Assembly (NCBI GenBank): GCA_003162475.1
Contig: PMOI01000004.1
Location: forward strand, 254,049-318,048
Length of the DNA stretch: 64,000 nt
Reading direction: 5' to 3'
Source of the DNA: Acidimicrobiaceae bacterium
GTDB taxonomy: Bacteria > Actinomycetota > Acidimicrobiia > Acidimicrobiales > RAAP-2
A program made the position numbers and the translations under genes. The number at the start of each line of letters is the position of its first letter. Positions within the stretch are counted from its first letter, which is position 1. Under the pieces are notes generated by a model that did no database searches, was not told the DNA's origin, and saw only the letters and a program-made list of their open reading frames with translations. Shown one piece after another: positions 1 through 7,374 of this stretch.

Positions 1-1094
1 TTGGTGTCACCGTGCGAGGCGTAGGCGCACATCAAGATGTCGCCCTGTTGGGTTCTCGTCGGCATACCCGTCGAGGGACCGACGCGCTGCACGTCGATGA
101 TCACGGCCGGAATCTCGGTGTAGTACGCGAGCCCGATCAGTTCGCTCATCAGCGAGATACCCGGTCCCGACGTCGAAGTGAACGCTCGCGCGCCGTTCCA
201 GCTCGCGCCGAGCACCATGCCAATGGAAGCGATCTCGTCCTCGGCTTGGATGATGAGGTAGTTGTTCTTGTACGTCACCGGCGCGTCGGGGTCGTCCGTC
301 TCTATGCGTTCACGTCGGTACGTAGCGCAGAGTTTCGTGAAGTTGTCCATCACGGCCGTCGCGGGCGTGATGGGGTACCAACCGGCGACGGTGGCGCCAG
401 CGTAGAGACAGCCCAGCGCTGCCGCGGTGTTGCCGTCGATGAGGATCGAGTCGTCGTTCTTGTCCAAGGGCTCCAGATGAAATGCCAGCGGACACTCGAA
501 GTTCTCTCTCGCGTAGTCGTAGCCCAGTCGTAGGGCGCGCTGGTTCGAGTCGCGCAGTGCTTCGTTTCGCGCGAACGTCTCCGAGAGCAGGTTCGCCACC
601 ACGTCGAGGTCGATGCCGACCAGCGCCACGACGGCGCCGGCGTAGGCGACGTTCTTCATCAAGATTCGTTCACGCGGCTTCGTGAAGTTCTCGAGACACA
701 TCGCGGCCAAGGGAACACCGAGGAAGTTGACGTCGTCGCGCTCAAGGTCGGGGTCGAGTGGCCACGACGAGTCGTAGAGCAAGTAGCCGCCGGTACGTAC
801 TTCGGCGATGTCGTCGGCGTAGGTCTGGGAGTTCATCGCGACGACGAGGTCGTAGTTGAGGGCCCGCGCGGTGTAGCCCGAGGCGTTCGCGCGGATCTCG
901 TACCAGGTGGGCAGTCCTTGGATGTTCGAGGGGAAGAGGTTCTTGCCCGAGACGGGCACGCCCATGCGAAAGATGGCTTGGACGAGCAGACCGTTCGCGC
1001 TGGACGATCCGGTGCCGTTCACGTTGGCGAGTTTGATGGAGAAGTCGTTGACCTGACTGCGCACCTTGGACGCGGCCTTGGACTTGGCGGTCAT
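1..1094 (-). CDS. korA: 2-oxoacid:acceptor (ferredoxin) oxidoreductase subunit alpha, KorA type, partial at window edge
   Basis: This gene runs off the left edge; 364 complete codons are visible from ATG 1092-1094. The enzyme family oxidatively decarboxylates a 2-oxoacid, usually 2-oxoglutarate, to acyl-CoA and reduces ferredoxin. The first 190 or so residues form the gamma-type domain fused at the N-terminus (NVNGTGSSSANGLL near the start). From about residue 220 comes the thiamine-diphosphate pyrimidine domain, with AGWYPITPAT, a TSTSGPGISLMSE stretch and GPSTGMPTRTQQGD, all typical of KorA. The start lies 2 nt after the TGA of the upstream Fe-S flavoprotein, so the two are translationally coupled. 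The beta subunit is expected beyond the edge. The family is clear; the 2-oxoacid preference is inferred. Confidence 0.9.
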   Translation of the reverse strand, partial: MTAKSKAASKVRSQVNDFSIKLANVNGTGSSSANGLLVQAIFRMGVPVSGKNLFPSNIQGLPTWYEIRANASGYTARALNYDLVVAMNSQTYADDIAEVRTGGYLLYDSSWPLDPDLERDDVNFLGVPLAAMCLENFTKPRERILMKNVAYAGAVVALVGIDLDVVANLLSETFARNEALRDSNQRALRLGYDYARENFECPLAFHLEPLDKNDDSILIDGNTAAALGCLYAGATVAGWYPITPATAVMDNFTKLCATYRRERIETDDPDAPVTYKNNYLIIQAEDEIASIGMVLGASWNGARAFTSTSGPGISLMSELIGLAYYTEIPAVIIDVQRVGPSTGMPTRTQQGDILMCAYASHGDT

Positions 1095-1096
1095 CG

Positions 1097-2908
1097 TCAC
1101 GAGCGATCACCGCCCCCGAAGCCCACGGCGACGGGGATGAAGTTCCTCGATCCGGCGTAGGGAATGGCAAGGTCGAAGAGTTCCATGTCCCACGCGGCCG
1201 TAGGGCAACGTTCGGCGCAGAGACCGCAGTGCACGCAGACGTTCTCGTCCTTCACCATGACCCGACCCGTCTGGGGCAGCGGCTCTGAGACGTAGAGCTC
1301 CTGGTCGAGGTTGGTGGCGGGCGCGAGCAGCCGACTACGCAAGTCCGCTTCGTCGCCGTTACTGGTGATGGTGAGGCACTGCACCGGACAGATGTCGAGA
1401 CAGGCGTCGCACTCGATGCACAGCGGCGCGGCGAACGCTGTCTGCACGTCGCAGTTGAGACAGCGCTGCACTTCACGCGCGGTCTGTTCGGCGTTGAAGC
1501 CGAGTTCGACCTCAAGGTTGAGCGACTCGAATCGCTTCGTCAGTTCAACGTGGCTCATCTTCTGGCGAGACGACTGGTTGTAGTCGTTGTAGTAGCTCCA
1601 CTCGCTCATGCCCATCTTCTGGCTGACGAGCGTCATGCCCATGGCCGGGCGAGTGAAGAGCGGCACGTCGAAACAGTGGTTGTCGATGGAGATGGCGGCT
1701 TCGTGTCCGTGCGCGACGGCCCAGATGATGTTCTTGGGTCCCCACGCCGCGTCGCCGCCGAAGAAGACGCCCGGCACGCTCGACTGCATGGTGACTTCGT
1801 CGACCACTGGCATGTCCCACTCGCCGAACGTCATGCCGAGGTCGCGCTCGATCCACGGGAACGAGTTCTCTTGACCAATGGCGAGGATCACGTCGTCGCA
1901 GGGCAGCACGACGGTGTCGATGGTCGTGGAGTGTGACGCCTTCTCGTCCCACTCGAGGACGTCGAACTCCATGCCGACGAGTTTTCCGTCTTCGATGACG
2001 AAGCGCGTCGGTGCGTGATTGACGACGATCTCGACCTGCTCCTCCTCGGCGTCGTCGAGCTCCCAAGGCGAGGCCTTGAAGAACTGACGGGGACGACGGG
2101 CCATGACCTTGATGTCGGCACCGCCAAGTCGCCTCGACGTTCGACAGCAGTCCATCGCCGTGTTGCCGACGCCGATGATGAGCACGCGCGAACCGATCTC
2201 GCTGACGTGACCGAAGGCCACCGACTCCAGCCAGTCGATGCCGATGTGGATGTGCGACTCCACCTCGTCGTGGCGACCAGGCAGGTTGAGTTCTTTGCCG
2301 CGCGGCGCGCCGACGCCGACGAAGACTGCGTCGAATCCATCGTCGAGGAGCGCGCGCAGACTCGAGACCGGTCTGTTGTAACGGATGTCGACGCCCATGT
2401 CGAGGATCATTCTCGTCTCGTCTTCGAGGACCTCTTCAGGAAGACGGAAGGAGGGAATGTTCGAGCGCATCAGGCCGCCCGGCTTATCGAACTGCTCGAA
2501 GATGGTGACCTCGTAGCCAAGGGGCATGAGGTCGTTGGCGACGGTCAGCGACGAGGGTCCCGCGCCGATGCACGCAACGCGCTTGCCGTTCTTCTTCGTA
2601 GGAATCTGCGGGAGGCGGTCTTCGATGTCGCCCCTGAGATCACTGGCGACGCGCTTCAAGCGGCAGATGGCGACGGGCGCGCCGTCGACTCGTTCGCGTC
2701 GACAGGCCGGTTCGCAGGGACGGTCGCAGGTTCGCCCGAGGATGCCGGGGAACACGTTGGATTCGCGGTTCAACATGTAGGCGTCGTCGAAACGACCTTG
2801 CGCGATCAAGCGGATATAGCCCGGGACGTTGGTGTGCGCGGGACACGCCCACTGGCAGTCGACAACTTTATGGAAGTAGTCGGGCCCTTGAGTGTCGGTC
2901 GGCTTCAC
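1097..2908 (-). CDS. GltD-like FAD/NAD(P)-binding oxidoreductase with two C-terminal [4Fe-4S] motifs
   Basis: This is a 603-residue soluble flavoprotein. The N-terminal Fe-S region has the glutamate-synthase small-subunit pattern (CQWACPAHTNVPGYI, then GRTCDRPCEPACRR). An FAD-binding motif CIGAGPSSL sits near residue 110 and an NAD(P)-binding motif VLIIGVGNTAMDCC near residue 240. The C-terminus adds a ferredoxin-like domain with CIECDACLDICPVQC and CVHCGLCAERCP. GltD-family proteins pass electrons between NAD(P)H and Fe-S partners. The start is GTG 2906-2908 behind GAAGGGAG. The next gene, korA, begins 2 nt after this stop, so I infer that this protein moves electrons between the 2-oxoacid oxidoreductase, or its ferredoxin, and NAD(P). 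It is not glutamate synthase itself, since no gltB is nearby. Confidence 0.85.
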   Translation of the reverse strand: MKPTDTQGPDYFHKVVDCQWACPAHTNVPGYIRLIAQGRFDDAYMLNRESNVFPGILGRTCDRPCEPACRRERVDGAPVAICRLKRVASDLRGDIEDRLPQIPTKKNGKRVACIGAGPSSLTVANDLMPLGYEVTIFEQFDKPGGLMRSNIPSFRLPEEVLEDETRMILDMGVDIRYNRPVSSLRALLDDGFDAVFVGVGAPRGKELNLPGRHDEVESHIHIGIDWLESVAFGHVSEIGSRVLIIGVGNTAMDCCRTSRRLGGADIKVMARRPRQFFKASPWELDDAEEEQVEIVVNHAPTRFVIEDGKLVGMEFDVLEWDEKASHSTTIDTVVLPCDDVILAIGQENSFPWIERDLGMTFGEWDMPVVDEVTMQSSVPGVFFGGDAAWGPKNIIWAVAHGHEAAISIDNHCFDVPLFTRPAMGMTLVSQKMGMSEWSYYNDYNQSSRQKMSHVELTKRFESLNLEVELGFNAEQTAREVQRCLNCDVQTAFAAPLCIECDACLDICPVQCLTITSNGDEADLRSRLLAPATNLDQELYVSEPLPQTGRVMVKDENVCVHCGLCAERCPTAAWDMELFDLAIPYAGSRNFIPVAVGFGGGDRS

Positions 2909-2963
2909 GCAGAATCTCCCTTCGAAAAGGCCATAACAGTCCTGCGAATCGCCAGAACTGATG

Positions 2964-2978
2964 CTCAGGTCCCCTGAG
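2964..2978. promoter_or_regulatory. Inverted repeat CTCAGG-TCC-CCTGAG upstream of the redox operon
   Basis: Perfect 6-bp arms are separated by 3 nt, 56 bp upstream of the GTG of the Fe-S flavoprotein gene. Position and symmetry fit an operator. On the + strand it is followed by TTTTA, but no + strand gene precedes it, so a terminator is less likely. Confidence 0.3.
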
Positions 2979-3139
2979 TTTTACTGTAGTTCGTTTGGTA
3001 CACAACAAGGTCCCGCCCGCACGCGTGGAGACACCTCTTATGCACCTGAACAAGGAGAAAGTGACACCAGCGAAGACGTCAGACGCACGGTGCAATGGTC
3101 GGTGATTCGCGTGAGAGCGGCCGACGGCGGAGATTCGAT

Positions 3140-3153
3140 GTGCAACGTTGCAC
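3140..3153. promoter_or_regulatory. 14-bp perfect palindrome GTGCAACGTTGCAC
   Basis: Each half is the exact reverse complement of the other. It lies about 230 bp upstream of the Fe-S flavoprotein start and 63 bp beyond the lysR stop codon. A protein-binding site is possible, but the regulator is unknown. Confidence 0.3.
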
Positions 3154-3215
3154 TCAGGGACTAGTTCCTCGGGTGTTCGTTGGCGACGTTCATCGAGAGG
3201 AGGATGACGGGCGCT

Positions 3216-4160
3216 CTACGCGTCCGTCGGTCGAAGGTCGGGAGCCGTGATCGTCGGCCACCGACGTTCGCGAAGGTAGTCGGTAATCTCCGTCGAGAGC
3301 GCGGACGCCGCCAGAGATGACGTGTGGCGAAGGGGTCGCACCAGGCTAATTGTGCGCTCCAGCGAGGGGGGTCCGACGCGAAGGACTTTCACGTCGTGGT
3401 TGGAGTTCGCCACGATGCTCGGCATGATCGCCGCCCCGATGCCAGCCGCAACGAAGGAGAGGACACTACCCATTTCAACGCCGTCGAGTGCGACGTTCAA
3501 TGTCACGTCCGCGTGGGCGAAGGCGCCCATGGTGGCGTTCCTAACGTCGTAGCCCTCGCGAAACATGATCATGGGAACACCGTCAAGGTCCGCGATCGAG
3601 ACGTGATCGCGAGTGGCGAGCGGGTGGTCGGTCGCGACAACCACCACGAGTGTCTCGGTCGCGACGACAACGGAATCGAGCGTCGGGCGCGGATTCGGCA
3701 AGATGACGAGCGCTAAGTCGAGTGCGGCCGATTCGAGTTCGTCCAAAAGCTCATTGGAGTGGCGCTCGACAAACGTGACCGAAATGCCGGGATAGCGGCG
3801 CTGAAATCTGGCCAGAGTCGCGGGCATGAGGGTGGCCCCAAGACTGGGCGTCGCACCGACCGTCACGTGTCCCCGACGAAGCGAAGTTACGTCGTTGACT
3901 CGATCGAAGACCTCGTCGAGGTCGTTTAAGACTTGCCGGGCGAGTGGCAAGAGTTCTGCGCCCGCGTCCGTGAGTCGCACGGGCCGATAACTGCGTTGGA
4001 ACAGCGCAGTGTCGAGAACCTGCTCGAGGTGACGGATCTGCTGACTCAGCGACGGCTGCGCGACGTGGAGCGACTCCGCAGCGACGGTGAACTGCTGGGT
4101 GAGCGCAACCGCGACGAAACACCGTAACTGTTGAATAGTTAGGCCTTTCGTGGGCATCAT
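3216..4160 (-). CDS. LysR-family transcriptional regulator
   Basis: The protein has 314 residues, the usual LysR length. The N-terminal winged helix-turn-helix (LTIQQLRCFVAVA, then AAESLHVAQPSLSQQIRHLE) covers residues 7-65. The effector-binding periplasmic-protein-like domain follows from about residue 95 (HVTVGATPSLGATLMP). The only cysteine is in the HTH (LRCF), so it is not an OxyR-type redox sensor. The start is at 4160; a second ATG follows directly at 4157. A TAGGAT box 6 nt before the first ATG suggests a leaderless transcript, and a symmetric ATAG-N7-CTAT site covers this box, which suggests autoregulation. The divergent neighbour is an exported-protein gene, which may be its target. 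The ligand is unknown. Confidence 0.88.
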   Translation of the reverse strand: MMPTKGLTIQQLRCFVAVALTQQFTVAAESLHVAQPSLSQQIRHLEQVLDTALFQRSYRPVRLTDAGAELLPLARQVLNDLDEVFDRVNDVTSLRRGHVTVGATPSLGATLMPATLARFQRRYPGISVTFVERHSNELLDELESAALDLALVILPNPRPTLDSVVVATETLVVVVATDHPLATRDHVSIADLDGVPMIMFREGYDVRNATMGAFAHADVTLNVALDGVEMGSVLSFVAAGIGAAIMPSIVANSNHDVKVLRVGPPSLERTISLVRPLRHTSSLAASALSTEITDYLRERRWPTITAPDLRPTDA

Positions 4161-4173
4161 AGGATAATCCTAT
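4159..4173. promoter_or_regulatory. LysR-type operator ATAG-N7-CTAT over the lysR -10 box
   Basis: The sequence ATAGGATAATCCTAT is a near-perfect inverted repeat with only the central base unpaired. It overlaps the lysR start codon and the putative -10 box TAGGAT (4167-4172 on the minus strand). LysR proteins typically bind such dyads at their own promoters, so autoregulation is the simple reading. Confidence 0.5.
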
Positions 4174-4209
4174 CGAAATGAGAGTTAAAATTGATTTTCT
4201 TGTTACTTT

Positions 4210-4240
4210 GTTCCCTAGGTAGGCATACTTAGTTCCCTAG
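4210..4240 (+). repeat. Direct repeat GTTCCCTAG x2, 22-bp period
   Basis: Copies lie at 4210-4218 and 4232-4240. The period of 22 bp is about two helical turns, so both copies face the same side of the DNA. They sit 35-65 bp upstream of the first exported-protein gene and could be a tandem activator site for it. Confidence 0.4.
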
Positions 4241-4274
4241 TTGGCCGATATTCGTGCTCAGTACGGTGCTTTGT

Positions 4275-4868
4275 ATGGACAAAACCCAAAGAATATTCAC
4301 ACTTTCCGGTCTCGCAATCGTACTGATGCTCGGTTACGGACTTCCCTCAGGAGCCGCATCGAAGAACGCTCCAGCGCACGTGACGCTCTCGAGCCACGTC
4401 GTCAAGGCGCACAAGGTTGCCTTCAAGGGCAGCTACAAGGGTTCGATCGCCCTGTTGATGGTCGGTCCTTCAGGGCAGTCGGCCACGTCGGTGACGGTAT
4501 CGTCCGTCAGCGGCAAAGGCACTGGCACGCTCCTCGGATCGAGCCACGTCAGCGCGTCCGGTTCGGCGCCCGCGGCGAGTCAGTGCGACACCCTTTCGGG
4601 TCAAGGGAGCCTGAGCGGAGCGGGCAGCACCCTCAAGTTCAAAGTCATCTCGTCGGCCAGTTCACAGGGCTGCGCGACGGGAACGAGCACGCCCACCAGC
4701 GTCACGGTGAAGGCGCTCGTGAAGGTCACGGGCGGATCAGGCAAGTACGCCGGCGCCACAGGCACCCTCAAGTTCACGGGCTCATTCAACGTCTCATCGA
4801 ACACGTCGGGCTCTTCGGAGAACGACGCGTTTAGCGCGGCCGTGGCGGGCACGCTCACCGTCAAGTAA
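4275..4868 (+). CDS. Exported protein of unknown function with a dirigent-like GKYAGATGTL motif
   Basis: The protein has 197 residues from ATG 4275; an in-frame GTG at 4254 would only add seven residues before the signal peptide. Residues 1-30 form a Sec signal peptide ending near SGAASK. The mature part is rich in Ser, Gly, Thr and Lys. It carries GGSGKYAGATGTLKFTG near residue 165, a motif seen in several families of exported beta-barrel-like proteins where it marks a beta-hairpin. There are two cysteines (QCDTLSG and GCATGT). It starts a run of three exported-protein genes in the same direction. I do not recognise a specific family, and no enzymatic residues stand out. Confidence 0.75.
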   Translation: MDKTQRIFTLSGLAIVLMLGYGLPSGAASKNAPAHVTLSSHVVKAHKVAFKGSYKGSIALLMVGPSGQSATSVTVSSVSGKGTGTLLGSSHVSASGSAPAASQCDTLSGQGSLSGAGSTLKFKVISSASSQGCATGTSTPTSVTVKALVKVTGGSGKYAGATGTLKFTGSFNVSSNTSGSSENDAFSAAVAGTLTVK

Positions 4869-4894
4869 TCGTCAAACAGAGAAGGAAGTGCGAA

Positions 4895-5542
4895 ATGAAG
4901 AGAATGATTGCGGGAGTCGCAGCGGGGGCCATGGCCCTTGGTGGTCTCTCACTGATGAACGTCGCGACGGCGTCAGCCGGCACCACGACCACGACGACGA
5001 CGACCCTGGCGCCTCCAGTGCAGGGCAGCGCTTTACTGCCCCTCGCGTTGAACGTGGACACGGTGGTGGGCTCTGGTGGTACGGGTGCCCTCAAGGCGCC
5101 GGTCGGATGTGCTCAGACCAATGAGTTCTTGATTGGTCAAACCGTCGTCTTTCGCCTGTCGGGCGTTGACATCGTCACCGGCGGTGTCGCACTGACGCCG
5201 AAGAACGTGTCGAGCGCGACCGTGACCATTCCCGGCGTCGCCACGCCGCTCGTCATGAGCTACGGGAACCATGGATCGGTGGCCTTTTGGAGTGTCGGTT
5301 GGGACACGACGGGCTACACCACGACGGGCATCGTGAACTTCAAGATCGTCGTTCACACGATCGCCGTCGCCGCCGTCACCAAGAGGGTCGCGGTGAGGGT
5401 CAAGGAATCGAACGGGAAGTACGTCACGAAGATCCGTACGAAGGTCATCAAGAAGGCCATTGCCGGCGCGAGTGGAACTTACACGCAAGCTGGATACGCG
5501 GCGCCGTCGGACCTGACGCTGAATCCGGCTCCGGCTGGTTGA
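4895..5542 (+). CDS. Exported protein of unknown function with an N-terminal Thr tract
   Basis: The 215-residue product starts at ATG 4895 behind AGAAGGAAG. A signal peptide (MKRMIAGVAAGAMALGG, cleavage near ASAGT) is followed directly by a run of eight Thr residues, encoded mostly by ACG/ACC, which looks like a flexible and possibly glycosylated linker. The rest is predicted beta-rich, with one cysteine (VGCAQT) and a Lys-rich C-terminal third. It lies 26 bp after the preceding exported-protein gene and 120 bp before the next, so the three may form one operon. No known domain is recognised. Confidence 0.75.
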   Translation: MKRMIAGVAAGAMALGGLSLMNVATASAGTTTTTTTTLAPPVQGSALLPLALNVDTVVGSGGTGALKAPVGCAQTNEFLIGQTVVFRLSGVDIVTGGVALTPKNVSSATVTIPGVATPLVMSYGNHGSVAFWSVGWDTTGYTTTGIVNFKIVVHTIAVAAVTKRVAVRVKESNGKYVTKIRTKVIKKAIAGASGTYTQAGYAAPSDLTLNPAPAG

Positions 5543-5662
5543 TTGAGTAGTACGCGGGTCGAGCGACTGTGTCTTTCACACAGTTTGCCCGGCCCGTTGT
5601 TTGGTGTTGCAAGTCGCACACCAGTGAGCGGGTGCCGTGTATCTCGGCGAAAAGGGGAAACG

Positions 5663-7363
5663 ATGAGCAAGGTTCGTGTAACGAAGAAGACGGGAATGCT
5701 CATTGCCCGCGGGTTCGCCGCTGGTGCTGTTGCGGTCGTGTTATTCACCACGGTGAGTGGGAGCGACGCGTCGACGACCACGGTGCCGGTGAGCAACATC
5801 TCAATACCCACCCCGGTCATTCCCAACGTCGCGCTGTTGCCGGGGCCTCTGGCGGAGGCGACAACCATCAGTCCAACCATCGGCGTGCTGGCCATCAGTC
5901 CGCTCTCGGGCGGACCCGTGGGATCGAACATGACGATTGCTGGCTCGAATCTTCCGGCGTCGGCGAAGGTCGAGTTGACGTGGGCAACGTCCAACGCCAC
6001 CTGGAACGTCGACCCTGAGCCGAACACGGTGAACTACATGGGCCGAACGACGACCAACGTGACGGTCGTTCTCGCGACGGTCACCACCGACGCGAGTGGA
6101 AAGTTCTCGTTCAGCACGATGGTGCCCAACGACTGGGGTGGCTCGCACGAAATCTACGCGGTGGTTAACGGCGTGGATGTTCTCGAGGGCTCGTTCACGA
6201 CGACGCGCTCGCTTACGGTGACCCCGACGAGCGGGCCTATCGGCACGCCAATCACCGTCACGTACACCGGCATGGGGTCGAGTCTGTTTCAAAACAGCGC
6301 CGCGATCTTGTGGGACAACCACTTTACGGGCGAGATGGTGTCGGAGTGGACTCGCGGCACCGGCACGACGGTCATCCGCGCGGCTGGTCCGGTTGGTACC
6401 CACGTCTTGATGGTGGGCGACGCCCTGACCGACCTGTACCTCAATCCGATTCAGTCGCCTTATCCGTTCATGAACGGAGGGTCCATCAAGTTTCGCGTCA
6501 CTCGCGACGCCGGTGCGGCCAAGCCCTACGTCTCGTGGCCCGTCGCGGTCAAGCCCACGTTGAGCGAACTCACCACCCTGCAACCCGGTGACCTCGACCC
6601 GGCGAGCACGGCCGTCGCCACGTTGTCGGCGTCGAGTGGTCCCGTCGCCTCGAAGACCACACTGTCGGTGACTGGTCTCTCCGGCGCCGGAACCGATCAG
6701 GTTGCCTGGGCCACCGAGAGTGGAAGTCGTGTGGACTGCAGTAGTACCACCGGCCAGGGATGTTGGGTTCCCGAGACGACACCGATCGCAACGGGCACCG
6801 TCGTCAACGGGGCGTTCAGCTCGAGCGTCACCGTTCCCGACGGTCTCGGTGGCTGGCACATGGTGCTCGTGATGAGCGGGACGAAGATCGAAGCTCAGGT
6901 GCCGTACTACGTCAAAGAGAGCCTCGTGCCCTTCTACAACAAGGCGGGCAAACTCGTGAGCGAAGGCGTAGCGCGGGCTGACAACTCACCCGCCGCGTTC
7001 GCCGCGGGCGACGCCGGTACGGGGACCTACACCTTCAAAGAGGGTCAAGAGTTCACCATCAGCATCAAGGGCGTTGGTTGGACGCAACTCGACAACACCC
7101 TGACCGTCGACTACGACAACAGTTACGTCGGTTACGGGTGCGGCTTCAACTCGAACGGCTACCTCGTCATTCACTTGTTCGCCACCGGCGGCGTGGGCAC
7201 GCACATCATCGATCTGCACCCCATGCTCTACACGAGCCAACCAGCGTTCGCGAACACCCCCTTCGGGTTGGCGCCCGTGCTCAGCTCCGCGAACGACTAT
7301 CCGGGTTTGGCGCTTGGCTACCAAGTGCCGTCGTTCCACTTCTCCATACGAATCGTCAAGTAA
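5663..7363 (+). CDS. Large exported protein with Ig-like (IPT/TIG-like) repeats
   Basis: The product has 566 residues from ATG 5663, behind AAAAGGGGAAACG. The upstream 40 in-frame codons lack a signal peptide and are not used. The N-terminus (MSKVRVTKKTG, then a hydrophobic stretch to about residue 35) is a signal peptide or membrane anchor. At least three segments begin with a Ser-Gly-Pro-x-Gly/Ala pattern (ISPLSGGPVGSNMTI, VTPTSGPIGTPITV, LSASSGPVASKTTL), which resembles IPT/TIG Ig-like folds. Each is followed by a similar strand ending in a GGxH (WGGSHEI, LGGWHMV). A cell-surface or extracellular role is likely. The ligand or partner is unknown. It converges on the MMPL gene, 11 bp away. 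Confidence 0.75.
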   Translation: MSKVRVTKKTGMLIARGFAAGAVAVVLFTTVSGSDASTTTVPVSNISIPTPVIPNVALLPGPLAEATTISPTIGVLAISPLSGGPVGSNMTIAGSNLPASAKVELTWATSNATWNVDPEPNTVNYMGRTTTNVTVVLATVTTDASGKFSFSTMVPNDWGGSHEIYAVVNGVDVLEGSFTTTRSLTVTPTSGPIGTPITVTYTGMGSSLFQNSAAILWDNHFTGEMVSEWTRGTGTTVIRAAGPVGTHVLMVGDALTDLYLNPIQSPYPFMNGGSIKFRVTRDAGAAKPYVSWPVAVKPTLSELTTLQPGDLDPASTAVATLSASSGPVASKTTLSVTGLSGAGTDQVAWATESGSRVDCSSTTGQGCWVPETTPIATGTVVNGAFSSSVTVPDGLGGWHMVLVMSGTKIEAQVPYYVKESLVPFYNKAGKLVSEGVARADNSPAAFAAGDAGTGTYTFKEGQEFTISIKGVGWTQLDNTLTVDYDNSYVGYGCGFNSNGYLVIHLFATGGVGTHIIDLHPMLYTSQPAFANTPFGLAPVLSSANDYPGLALGYQVPSFHFSIRIVK

Positions 7364-7374
7364 GTTGCCGCGCG

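Larger units (their letters stand above)
2909..3215. other. Intergenic region with promoter-like inverted repeats
   Basis: No convincing gene is present. The region holds the upstream sequence of the Fe-S flavoprotein and the 3' end of the lysR gene. It contains two inverted repeats, listed separately: a 6-bp-arm repeat at 2964-2978 and a 14-bp perfect palindrome at 3140-3153. Confidence 0.6.

Noticed and set aside
2015..2977. 320-codon open frame on the + strand
   Set aside because: It lies opposite the GltD-like flavoprotein, which has intact FAD, NAD(P) and Fe-S motifs.
4155..4173. OxyR and its regulon, suggested by the ATAG-N7-CTAT site
   Set aside because: The LysR protein has one cysteine, located in the HTH, and so lacks the redox pair of OxyR.
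5801..6859. 352-codon open frame on the minus strand
   Set aside because: It is antisense to the large exported protein; very Arg-rich composition marks it as a shadow frame.
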